Positions 35,217 through 46,279 of a stretch of 64,000 nt of DNA are shown here, piece after piece; position 1 is the first letter of the stretch, and each line of letters starts with the position of its first letter. The notes under the pieces were generated by a model. The model was given only the letters and a program-made list of their open reading frames with translations, did no database searches and was not told the origin of the DNA. The stretch spans positions 5,581,545-5,645,544 of the forward strand of contig CM051456.1 of assembly GCA_028274465.1 (NCBI GenBank), given 5' to 3'. The DNA is from Plantago ovata. Lineage: Eukaryota > Streptophyta > Magnoliopsida > Lamiales > Plantaginaceae. Both the position numbers and the translations under genes were made by a program.

Positions 35217-36945
35217 TCATGGTGGAGATATAGGTGGCCTCCCCATGTTGGTTGGAGCTGTAGCCCTTTTGGAGATGCGCTCAATCTGCACGTAAAATGA
35301 GAACACAAATATATATCAGTGCTGCAAATCGGTTAGCTATATTCTTAAGAGTAAAGAAAACTACATACAATTAAGTATTTTAAGTACCTCTTTTTTTAGC
35401 GCAGCATTTTCCATCTTGAGACGGAACTCCTCACTTGACATTTCACCAACATGGATAGAGTGACCACAGGTAGCACATGTAGCATTGGACATAGCTTCTT
35501 TGTATCTCATATTAATCTTCCTGAGCTGTTCATTCTCAAGACGGAGTCTAACATTCTCCGCATGTTCACGTTGAGCCTACAATAAAGCCAAAATAATATG
35601 AATATAAAGTCAGGGGTGACTCATCATTAAATTTTATATATGAGGATATATAGTCAAAGACTAGAGTACTATACATAACCTAAGTATATGGTTAGGCTAT
35701 AAAACAATAATTACAATTTTAAATGAATATGAGTAGCATATAAATCATGTGTATGTCGTTTATTTCTCACCTTCAGTTGGTTCCGCTTGTTTTGGAACCA
35801 GAACTTGACTTGTGATGGCTCCATCCCAAGAATGGTCGCTAGCTCCCGTCTTTGCTTGTTTGACGGGTGTGGGAACTCTTTGAATAGCCTAGATTAGTCA
35901 TAAATTCATATGAAATTTTATGAATTGGTGTTAATTTGTGAGCAATAATGTCATAACTAAATTATGCTTTCTTAGTTCATGAACAAGTTACCCACTTTTT
36001 TTGTTCACTTGTTAAGGAATAGAGGAAGTAAAAGATTTAGCATGCACATATATGAAACATTCCAAAGCGAGCATACTTAGTGCAATATTCATACCCATTA
36101 TAATGATAACTCTAATCAAATAACTTCATAGCTCCATAAATATATATCTCATAACAAAGTAATGTACAAATAAAATCCTATTGAGTCTAATTACACATTC
36201 ATTCATGTATAAACCTGATTTATGGAATAGCTCACATACACACACACACAGGAAAATGTAAAATTGAGTATAAAAATGACATACAATGTGCAATATATTG
36301 ACCTATGTGCAAAATCTGTGTGTGTGTGTATGTGCGTATATATAATTTCAAAGGAAATAAGACTGACCTTTCCATTTCTTTAATTTGTTCAGGAGTATGC
36401 CTATGAAAACGTGTCATCTTCGGTACCCTTGCAACGGTATCAATGTCGGATGTATCCCTTTTCCTCTTCAAGTTGTGGCTTGCCTCTCCCATTATTGGTG
36501 TTTCATCACCAACAGATCTACTTAAGCTGATCTTGGTTTCTTCTGCGATCATCTTGTCCTACAATGCATTGAGTAATATCTTAATTGTTTAGCATATCGC
36601 AATATCATATATAAAAGAAATCAACAGTACTCTAAATTCAAACTTATGTTCTATCATATACATTTTTGCTACGTACATATAATAATGAAACATATACCAC
36701 ATCATTGAAAGCACATAAATCAAATTTCTACAAGATACATGGCCAACCAAATCATGCGCATTTGATGTATGAAACCGAAAAAGTATGAAGCATTGGTTGT
36801 CTCTTAAAACAAAAAAGCATACACAGTAAAAATGTACGTACGTGCACGTCCTAAATTATGTTGCAGACATTGTACCATCAAATTAAACCATACCACTAGT
36901 ATAGGAAAAAAAAAATGTATATATAAACATACATACCTGCACCAT
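35217..36945 (-). CDS. HD-ZIP IV-like homeodomain protein lacking the START domain
   Basis: Five exons on the minus strand: 36937-36945, 36368-36558, 35771-35888, 35388-35576 and 35217-35285, giving 191 aa; all junctions are GT-AG and in frame. The homeodomain spans about 48-106 ([20 protein letters not shown] to [13 protein letters not shown]). It is followed by a zipper-loop-zipper region (about 107-169) that keeps the CATCG cysteine pair of class IV. The tail (170-191, [20 protein letters not shown]) matches the segment that normally precedes START, then stops with TGA. Full HD-ZIP IV proteins are about 700-800 aa and carry START and SAD domains. Recognition helix residue 52 is Lys, not the usual Arg. 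It could bind DNA or pair with full-length relatives as a small interfering form, or it could be a truncated gene still open by chance. The ATG at 36943-36945 was chosen because MVQ joins in frame; the ATG at 36552 is the alternative. Confidence 0.8.
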
Positions 36946-38640
36946 GACTCCTGAAACTCACCTGAAAACCAATATACAAAAATCTATTAGTAAAGACAAT
37001 AATTTTCTCTATGAATCATAATTTTGTTTATGTGAAATTGCAAGGAAAGCAAACTTACTAAGCAGGCGAGTATAAACTATAGACAATCTAAGTTTCTTAT
37101 ATGAATAATAATAAAGAAACCACTCACTATATATATAGATGTAGAGCATCCTAAATAAATATTTGAGACGATTACAATAAATAAAAATATTAACTTTTAC
37201 TTGGAGGATATGCTACAATATTACGGGTTGATTATATAATTATATTTGGCAAATACATATTACGTTTATTTTACAAATTATTAAAATTAGTAATGTCCAT
37301 AAATTTTAAATCTAGATGAAATTGGAACTCCAAAAGTTTTGGCAAATGTCTTTAACGCGACATTAAAAGAAGTGTACATTCTTGAAAAAAATATCTTCTA
37401 TATACTTACATAACAGTTAAAGCATTTATGCGGGTGTGGCAATCTGCTATAATTATTTTCATTACATTGGAGAGTTCGTTTACTCCAAATGCCACTAGTT
37501 AATCAAGGTCGTGTGGGAATTCCAGCGATTCCTACACGCACGGGACATGGCTAGTTCGTTGCCCATGAAGAATCCAATAGCGGGGAGTAATTATGTGTTT
37601 TATTTTATTAGGTTTGTCAGTATTTATGGATACGATTTATTATTCACACTAATCAGATATCAATTAGAACAAGGAACCTTATTCGTAGAGATTAATGCTA
37701 GTAGATTATGTTTTAACTTCATATTTCTTTTTCACTTACAACTCTAATAACACAAGACTGCGTCTGAATTACTAGTATATAAACATGTCAATATTTTACT
37801 TTTTTCATGTATTTTGATATAGAACGTTACTTCCCAAATTCTCTTGTGTTCTTGATGGGACGTGATTTTCCCTCGGGTTATAAACTACCTACAGATTGAC
37901 AGAACAATCGACCAGATCTATGTAGTGAGGACTTTGGGCCTGGCTAGGTAACTCCTCTCTTGTCGTCCATCTGCCTCCTTGGAACCTATAATAAGACTAG
38001 ATGAGAAGGGAGATAGGGGGGGGGGGGGTTAGGACCTTTTTTACCAGATTGCCTGATGGTCAAGCCGGCGCGTGGTGGAAGACTTTACTTGAAGGCAAAC
38101 CTTGTAAAAGAGTGAATTCCTTTGAATAAACCTGACTCTTCTGTGTAGTTTTCTGGATCTTGTGAGGCTTGGTCTCAAAGTTTGTTGTCCTCCTTTCTTA
38201 TATAAACTCTGGCGTTGAGGAGTGGATCTCTCTGTTTCCAGATTGAACCACATCTCCCCAAATAGTACTGCTTCACTGGAATTCGAACACGTTACATCAG
38301 TCGTCTGCTAACACGTCTTGGTGGTTGTATCCAGACACGTCTTCTCTGTCGTACGAGGTTTTCCTTAGTAGATAAGTTTCAAATTCAAAAATCTTATCTA
38401 CTCAAGTTTAACCTTCCGGATAGTCCGTTGCCTTCGGGGGATCCTTCCGGAGCATAAACATGGGTTCCGGCTTTCTTTAGTAAGATTTGTTCCTGGAATT
38501 AGTACTTTCCCTCTCCGTCGCGTCTTTCCGATGGCCTTAATTCGTCTCCTTTTGTCCGAGCGCGTTCCGGACATATTTTAGTAACATCACTTTTCTCTCT
38601 TATTTTGTTCAACCATGAACGTGCAGATTACAACGAACTG
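36946..38640. other. Spacer with weak retrotransposon traces
   Basis: AT-rich to about 37.9 kb, then GC-richer. Near 38045-38110 the plus strand reads LPDGQAGAWWKTLLEGKP, faintly like a Ty3-type Gag segment, before an early stop. Too short to call. Confidence 0.3.
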
Positions 38641-38907
38641 CTCAACTGTGATCTTGAGTCAAGCTCAGGATCCCCACAAGTCGATAGACTCAATGTATTC
38701 AATGAGACTATTACACAATACTTTGGAACACTAATTAATTGCATCAAACGAGTCTATTCCGCAAGAATTTGAAATACTAACTGTGGTCAACGCGTCTATT
38801 CCGCAATACTTTTAGAACACTCCAGGAAATCGAGTTGTCTATTTCGCAATAAATGTAAACAATAGTGACGATCAATAGGTCTATCCCGCAGTATTTTAGA
38901 ACACTAA

Positions 38908-39315
38908 CGGAACGTTTGACTCTCTTTTTGAGCCACCCACGACACTATTCACATTTTTTAGTTTTTAGACTTTCCCTTTCTTTCCCTATAAATTCTTTTT
39001 ACGCATCATCATTTTACTTTTTCTTACTCTACTAAATATCCAAAATAATCTCACACACTATTTTTTCTCTAAGGCTCTGTTCTCTTCGTCTGAAAAAGTC
39101 TGAACTGAACTGATCTGAACTGAACTGAACTGAACGGATCTGAACTGAACTTATTTGTAGTACAAAATATTATTAGCCAAATCTGAACTGATTTGAAAGA
39201 ATTTATTTTCATCAATTTTCAGATGAAAAGAACAGAGCCTAACTCTAAAAATTTTTTCTATTCACCTCCTCACCCATATTAAAAAAGAAGCTCTAAAAGA
39301 GAGCATAACGCTCCG
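38908..39315. mobile_element. Outer Harbinger-like MITE, TAA TSD
   Basis: Ends CGGAACGTTTGACTCTCTTT and its inverted form AAAGAGAGCATAACGCTCCG. TAA stands on both sides, at 38905-38907 and 39316-39318. It contains a second MITE. Confidence 0.65.
39073..39239. mobile_element. Inner Tourist/Harbinger-like MITE, TAA TSD
   Basis: 167 bp with TIRs GGCTCTGTTCTCTTCGTCTG and CAGATGAAAAGAACAGAGCC. TAA stands at 39070-39072 and 39240-39242. The interior holds short GAACTGAACTGATCT-type repeats. Confidence 0.8.
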
Positions 39316-39490
39316 TAATTGTGCTCAACGGGTATATTTCACAATAGTTTAGAATACTACATGTGCTTGACCGGTCTATTCAACACTAATTAATTAAGAA
39401 CACTACAAATGCTCGACAATTCTATTCTACAATAATATAATACTATAAGTCCATAACTGTGTTTGACAGGTCCATTGAACAATTTATTAA

Positions 39491-39520
39491 CTAGAAAACG
39501 CGTCACACGCTACGCGTGTG
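39491..39520 (-). mobile_element. Helitron 3' terminus, minus strand
   Basis: On the minus strand, CACACGC-GTA-GCGTGTG forms a hairpin and the block then ends CTAG followed by T, the hallmark of a Helitron 3' end. The 5' end of this element was not found. Confidence 0.55.
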
Positions 39521-39781
39521 AAGCGTCTTCTTGTTCTTGTAATGTATATCGACTTTTATACTAATCAGATGCAGATGTTGTATACATGCATATTCTAGGC
39601 TGCTATTTATGCATAAAACAAATAGAGAGGACAGCATAGCAAAATCAATAGACACATTCATAGAAAACTTGCTAGACACACGTTTAAGTAATTTATGTAC
39701 CATAACATAACATGAGAATTTCAAGGGTGTTAGTAACTGATTTGCCTCTTTATATGCATGCATATTTTGTGTTAGTTATTA

Positions 39782-40067
39782 TCTATACTATTATATAAAG
39801 ATAACATGGTCAAGTTAGTTGTCGGATCAATCGGAAGTTAATTCCCACATTACGGTAGTTATATTATTTATCTTTTTCTTTTTTTTTAATGATGCATTAT
39901 TAACTTAATTAGTAGGGAAATAGTAGGAAAATTTTCAATTATAATAGATACTAACTTTCATATTATGAATATAATTTAACTTAAATATAAATAGAAATAA
40001 ATTTGAATGATATTTATTGGAAATACTAATTATTTTGGATGCGCGCACCGCGTGCCATTTTTTCTAG
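39782..40067 (+). mobile_element. Short non-autonomous Helitron
   Basis: Starts TCTATACTATTATATAAAG after an A. It ends with a small GC hairpin (GCGCGC-ACC-GCGTGC) and TTTTTTCTAG before a T. There is no TIR and no TSD, as expected for Helitrons. 286 bp, non-coding. Confidence 0.75.
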
Positions 40068-40224
40068 TGATAATAATTTGGAGCCAACTATGAAATTCTA
40101 GTTTGCCTGCATAAATAGGATAACCATGTTGTTCTAAGTATTTTTCTAGAAGAAAATACTCAATCATATCATAGTATTAATCAAGATCAAAGTAAAATAC
40201 AGAACTTAACCCATACATATAACA

Positions 40225-40332
40225 CTTTTCGCAACTTAATATTTAAAACATTCAAACACACTTTTCGCAACTTAATATTTAAAACATTCAAACACACTTT
40301 TCGCAACTTAATATTTTAAACATTCAAACATT
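40225..40332. repeat. Three tandem copies of a 36-bp unit
   Basis: 'CTTTTCGCAACTTAATATTT' starts at 40225, 40261 and 40297, a period of 36 bp. The third copy differs by a few bases. Confidence 0.95.
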
Positions 40333-43300
40333 ATTCTCCTTCAAACTGGACATCAAAATGCATAACTCAATCCATACAGAACACTTTCCGCAGCTTAACA
40401 TTTAGCTAATTCTAGCATGCAACATGCAGAAATAAATGAAAACTCAAACTGCGGAGAATCCATGGTCCTCTTGGATCGTTAAAACTTGAATCCACTCTTT
40501 ATCACCACTCCCAAGTCCTCATTTGTTGTTCCTCAGACATAAAGTGTCCATTTATGAGACTGATACCTAACAAACCACAAAAGAGCAGGTACTCTAAAAC
40601 ACAGTTACAGCTGAAACCTCAAAACAAACACAAAAAATATGGTGGCATGCATTCATTCAAATACATCAATCGAATGACATTACGGCCAGCTCAAGGCCTA
40701 CTGTTCTCCATAACAATTAATTAACTCCAAATAAATTTTCAATAGTCTTATTTCTCACAGATAATAAAAAGCCCTATTGATAAAAAGCCCTATTTCTCTA
40801 ATGTAATTCTTACAGGGTTGTAAAAAATAACATCACATATATTCCCAATCAAACTTATGTAGTTTTTTTTTTTCATCCTACACAATAAGATTCCGAAACT
40901 TTCACAATATATAAGTTATAAGTTATAACAAGTAAAGATATTCCCAATCAATCTAGTAATCTACCCAATTCTGTCTGGTGGAGATCTTATTTGATCCTCA
41001 GTACTAACTTAAATTGATGGATAATAAACTCAACTATTTTTTCCACATCTAAGCTGATGTAATTACTGCATGAGTAAAGTTGCTAATTTCATATATCATC
41101 AGCCTCCAAGTATTATTTTTAAGTCTGTCAATGCAGCATCCTATAGCTTCAAGTAGTTAGCATATCAATAGTCAGTTATCGGAGATTTAGAACTTAACAC
41201 TGGATGACACCTCTACAAACTCAAAGGAGATTAATGGAATATAAGAAATACTAATGTGATGCATGCATTTGAAAGGATATGAACAAGCATATGAAAGCTT
41301 ACTATATATGTGGGCTAGTTATGATTGTACTCCTGACTCTTGGACTGAACAAAATGCTCCAATTTCTCTTGATCCCAGTCCTCCATTCCTTGTTCATCAT
41401 CTAATGGACAAAGAACATATAAAATGTCAGATAGAATCTGCAGAGCTAGCTTGAGACAAAGAAGCCACACATGTTGAAGAAAGCTCAAGGTTAATCAACT
41501 TAAGAGATCAATCGTTCAGTCCAACATTACAAATGCACTGGGTAGCCACTGAAATCCAATTTACACACATCCAATCCAAATCCCAAAACATGAACAGCTT
41601 TGTTCATTACCATCTTTGATTTAGTAATTAAATGTTTACATATATCCATAACTTCAAGTGAACATGAGTCAATCATAGTGCTTTCTAAAACTAAATAATG
41701 CAAAAATAAAAGAAATTACCCTTAAGATTGATTAGATTAGTCTATGCACGAACTTTTCTCATGCCATTCATGTACTAATTAAAAATCTGAATCTAATAGA
41801 GAAATTGCAATACGTCTTTCATAACAACTCTACCCAAGGGAATCCCTAGCTTTTCATCAAAACAACTTTAATAAATTCTATAATAGAACAAGGTACCGTA
41901 CATTAAGCATAAGGGGAGGAACATAAGTCGGAGAAAGCTCAAACAAACCTAAGCTAGAGTGCCAAATACAAGATCAAAAGTTACACTGGCTATTAAAAGC
42001 ATAAACTTACCACAGAAATATGTGAAACCTACAGCTTCCATGGCTCTTGTCTTCTGACCAAACGGCTCCAGCGGTGCTCAGGGTATAGGATTTGATCTGG
42101 CTAAAAACCATTACATATTAGTAGTACTTAACCAGATCAAAAACTGAAATCATTACTCCAGCGATGGAAGGAAACTGGAACACCGAACACAGATTATTTA
42201 GGATTTTATCAAAATAAAAACATTACATACAACTACTTCAGTTATAAGACAACCTTTCAAGCAATTCAATAGTCCATCAAACTTTTATTCCTGTAATATA
42301 GCATCTTTCAATTCCTTTTACTTTCTGATTAAGAATAATCTTCTGATGCTCAATCACAACCCCTTGCAATCCAACTGGATCACTTGAGTTAGATTACCAT
42401 TAGCATAAATTAGCTCATCTAATTCAGGACAAAGAATTTCAGAATACTTTTTGTTAAATATCAGTAAAGACTTCAATGACCGTAATGATTTTCCTTGATT
42501 TCCCTATTCTGTCAGCATCTTAAAAGGGAACGATCTGCCAATACACGATTACATATCTAATTGAAAATGTAAAGAGCAGGGTGCAAACAACATTCTATCA
42601 AATTCCATGGCCTCTTATGCTAACTTTTATCATAAGTGAAAAGAAGGAAGGTTACCACTTAACACTGAGATCATAGCTGACAAAATGGACAACCACTCTG
42701 ATTCCAACTACCTGCATACCAGAATGAGATTATTATAGGGCCATGTCATTTCACTCTTCCAGATAAACATGCGACTCAACAATGAGCAACGCAAACTATG
42801 TGAGAGCACAAGTGTAAAATATCACAACAGTCGATCTGATTCTTTTGCTTTTACAAAATTTAGATCAAGTTGTGGTAGAATAACATATGAGATGCATAGT
42901 TTTTTATATATAAAAACTGCAAGGTTTCCTAATTCTCAGCTAACTTCTAGGGGCCTAGCATCCAATCAACCCTACTCGGATAAAATTCGCTAACTTACTC
43001 TAGTTAATCAATTTGCTATTAAGGAAATACACAACAGAGAAGTATAAGCACACACAGAAAAAACATGCTTCACCACTAAGGGCACAGGGGACACACGACC
43101 TGTACGCATACTGAAACAAGGAATAGAATGGTCATACATAGTTCTGTAACTAATGGCATTGTGTGGATTGACTATTGAGTGAGGAAGGTGTGTCTATGTC
43201 CATATCGCAGAAAAACTGGATTGATCGCTGCACAACTTAAGCAGGAAGAAGTTATAGACGAGCGAAGTAAAGACACCCTGCATTACTACTTCCGATGATA

Positions 43301-43680
43301 AATTCTATCACCAATTAATCAATTATCTCAAACAAGATAATCAAAATACTGTCCAAACTCCCAAGCCAATATTCTCTTTTACGTCAGAACCATTCACTCA
43401 GGATTAAGGTTTACGATACACGATGAACTCCGAAAATGCTAGTGATGAACAAGTGTCATATTTTCTTCAACAGACATCAACAGCATTCTAAATTTATAGG
43501 TAAAATCAGAAACCGAAAATCGGCATCAAAATTAGGGAGGATACACTTAAAAGTTAAAACTCACAAATGAAAAGGTAATGAATACACTATATGATTCAAC
43601 ACTAACTACAATAGAGAATAATTAATTGATCAACATATTCTCAATTAGAAATCAAGCATAAGTAGTTTACGTACCAACTC
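40333..43680. other. Long AT-rich region without a supported gene
   Basis: No protein family could be recognised on either strand. It could include introns or UTRs of a non-coding transcript, but nothing proves this. Confidence 0.3.
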
Positions 43681-43800
43681 CAGGCTAAGATGAAATCCAT
43701 ATAGTCCCAGAGTACTACTCCAATCCCACCAACAATATTATCATTAGGAAAAGCAAGTTCAGTTTTATCCAGCCCGTGGGTGTCGGCGTCCATGGACCTT
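43681..43800 (-). pseudogene. RNase H-like relic (retroelement type)
   Basis: The minus strand reads GPWTPTPTGWIKLN and then, after a one-base shift, AFPNDNIVGGIGVVLWDY. This resembles the start of the RNase H domain common in plant non-LTR elements and RNase H-like proteins. The shift and short length mark it as decayed. Confidence 0.5.
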
Positions 43801-44359
43801 GTACTGTCTCATTTTCTATATGCATCAGTTCAACTGGTCTATAATTACACCGTACAAACTGAAACTGAAGATACCTGGATAGCATAATTGAATGGGAAAA
43901 AATAAAGGTCATATTTTAGTTTTATCAAAGTCACAAAATTAATGAAAACTCTTATCTAGAAATCTGAATGAAATTGTTGCATAGTATAGTTCACTAAATC
44001 AAAGTATGCTTACTTACTATAGCTAAAACAAATCATTGGTTCAAAATATACTTGGAGAAAACTGATCTGAACATGAGAAGGACAACCAATTGTTTGGTTG
44101 CCTATGCCTCATGGTGGTTTTGTTCATCAATATTTTACTTTCACGTCTCATCAGCTCTCAAATGGTGCACGTCTCCAATTCTTATACCATGAATGGTGAA
44201 GAATCAAATAGGAAGCTCTTGTTGTACGTAGAAGAAAATTTACCGAAAGCATTACAAAGTGACATACTTGAACAAATTAACAAGCATTGATATACTCTCT
44301 ACAGTATTATATTGTGTTTCTGAACACTAATTTATAACTCAAGTCCAAGAGCAGATTAC
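43801..44359. other. Spacer
   Basis: No supported feature. Searched on the minus strand for further FKBP exons; none found. Confidence 0.4.
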
Positions 44360-44869
44360 CTTTCCCCTGCCAAGTCGCAACGTAAGAGGTCTAGCACGTT
44401 TATATGTACTATCAAACACTATCCCATTAGCAAACTTTGCAGTATAATGCACCTACATTCGCAAAATCACACTAAAAAACACAACTTTGTGATTTCAGTC
44501 TCCAAGAATACGAAAATCGAACCCAATACACATACACACCAAACAATCATCATACTACTACTACGATTACAAAAATTTAACATACATAGCAAGAATTCAT
44601 TGCACATTGTGATTTCACTTAAATGTAGAATACAGGAATTCATAGCAAGAACACATCATTACCCAATAAATGGCAAAAACAAGAATATCAAATTAAATCA
44701 ACTAAATAAAGCTATTACACTAAACTTGAGAATATGAAACTATCAATGGACTCAACTGAGTAATAAAAAAAGATGAGGGACTGACATTAATAAGCTGAGC
44801 AAAAGGCACTTCATCTCCATAGCCAACAGCCACGTCACGGTAGCCAAGACCGGTACCAACACCACCAAA
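44360..44869 (-). pseudogene. Two exons of a chloroplast-type FKBP isomerase (gene fragment)
   Basis: Exon a (about 44786-44869) reads GGVGTGLGYRDVAVGYGDEV up to QLIN. Exon b (44360-44452) reads VHYTAKFANGIVFDSTYKRA followed by RPLTLRLGRGK. The donor and acceptor dinucleotides are present and in phase 0. They match the start of an FKBP peptidyl-prolyl isomerase domain of the thylakoid-lumen FKBP16 type. An in-frame TGA at 44870-44872 precedes exon a without a clear acceptor. No later exons, which would carry most of the active site, are found in the 4 kb downstream. It is a captured or truncated fragment, possibly still spliced in a non-coding transcript. Confidence 0.75.
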
Positions 44870-44872
44870 TCA

Positions 44873-46279
44873 CGCTTCCACCGTACCAACCGCCCCACCC
44901 GCCACTCACCCACCGCCCCATCAGAATCTAATAAAATTTATATATTGAAGCTGGAAGCAAGATTAAAAACATAGTAGAAGTATTTTATCTCTGATTTGTT
45001 GAGCCGATGGTGAGATAGCAAACATGTTTTGGAATTTTGTTGGAAGCATTCCGGAATTACCGCCACCGGATCTTTCGATTTCCCTGTTTCTCATCCTCCT
45101 TATGATTGCAATCCGTTATTTGATGACCATTAAATCACCATTGATTAATGGACCGTGATTTCTTCAGTTCCGATTTGGAGAAGAAGAAGAAGAGAGAGAT
45201 GTCGGGAGAGAGATGTTGTGTGATGAGGGAAGAAGAAGTGAAGAAGAAAAGGTTTTAAAAAAATTAAATAAAAAAAAAAAAAAGCGACAAAATAGCAAAA
45301 TTGGAGAAAAATCAGCTAACCTGCCGCGTGAGCTCCAAGAGACTTTCACTATATAGTAGTAATTTATTAGGAATTAATGTATATATTATGTAGGTCTTTA
45401 TTGTACACTTGTGATAAAATATCTTCTTTTTATCCATTACATAAGAGTTGGAATAAAATTAAATATCTCAATAATATTTTTTATATCAAATATCAAAATA
45501 GGAATTTCAAAAGGAAAAAATACTTAATGACACATGTACGCACCAGATTGAAACTGAATAAGCAAGATCAACGGTTTAAAATTGATTGGTAGGTCAATCA
45601 ATTGATTGAATCAACAGGCTTAGTATATTACTTTATACTACTATGATAAATGCGGATATATTCAACAATAATTTAATTTAGATGTTCGACGGATATATTA
45701 ACATTTTTTTTAAAAATAATTTTATCAAAAGAGATGTTGAGTCTGAGACGAAGAAAATATTGGAATTAGAAGTTAGACAGTAGGAGTGTTTTTTGGCAGT
45801 GCGTCGTCGTACAAGCGAATGTATGAATCCGAAGTCTAGTCTAGTCAAGTAACTAACCACTGCAGTATCTATCTATCTGTCATTCATTCACATCCATAAA
45901 AGAAATTAAAAAAAAAAGAAAAAAGTAAAAAACATCAACAATCATCGATCAGATCATCACTCTCACCCAGAGAAAAATTAGATTCCTCTGAAACTTCAAC
46001 TTTCTCACTCACCACCGCGTTCAATACACGCGCCACCGCACCAATTCTCCCCATCTCAGAATCTCAGATCTACTACATACACAAACCAAAAAGGAGACTA
46101 ATAAAGCTTCTCTTTTTTTTTTCTTTCTTATTAGTATTATTTTTAAAAGCTACAAAAGCAGCAGCTCTTTTACTTTATGAACTTATCTCCTCATCCACCA
46201 TTACCTTACCTGGCTGCCATAGCAAACGAAATCATAATCATTCTTCAATCAACTTCTTCTTCTTCTGCTGACGTGAGCG
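44873..46279. other. Intergenic region and ABHD17 leader
   Basis: A G/C-rich stretch at 44873-44935 continues the FKBP fragment without an open frame. 45.3-45.9 kb is AT-rich. From about 45.95 kb the sequence becomes a CT-rich leader of the hydrolase gene. Confidence 0.4.

Larger units (their letters stand above)
38641..39490. repeat. Degenerate tandem array (about 50-60 bp unit) split by MITEs
   Basis: Variants of 'TCTATTCCGCAATA' followed by 'TTTAGAACACTAA' and a 'TGTGCTCGACGGG'-like piece recur from about 38.65 to 38.91 kb and again from 39.32 to 39.48 kb. The two parts join cleanly if the MITE at 38908-39315 is removed. Confidence 0.7.

Noticed and set aside
38045-38110. Possible Ty3-type Gag segment
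   Set aside because: About 20 codons only, ended by a stop, with no protease, RT or LTR nearby.
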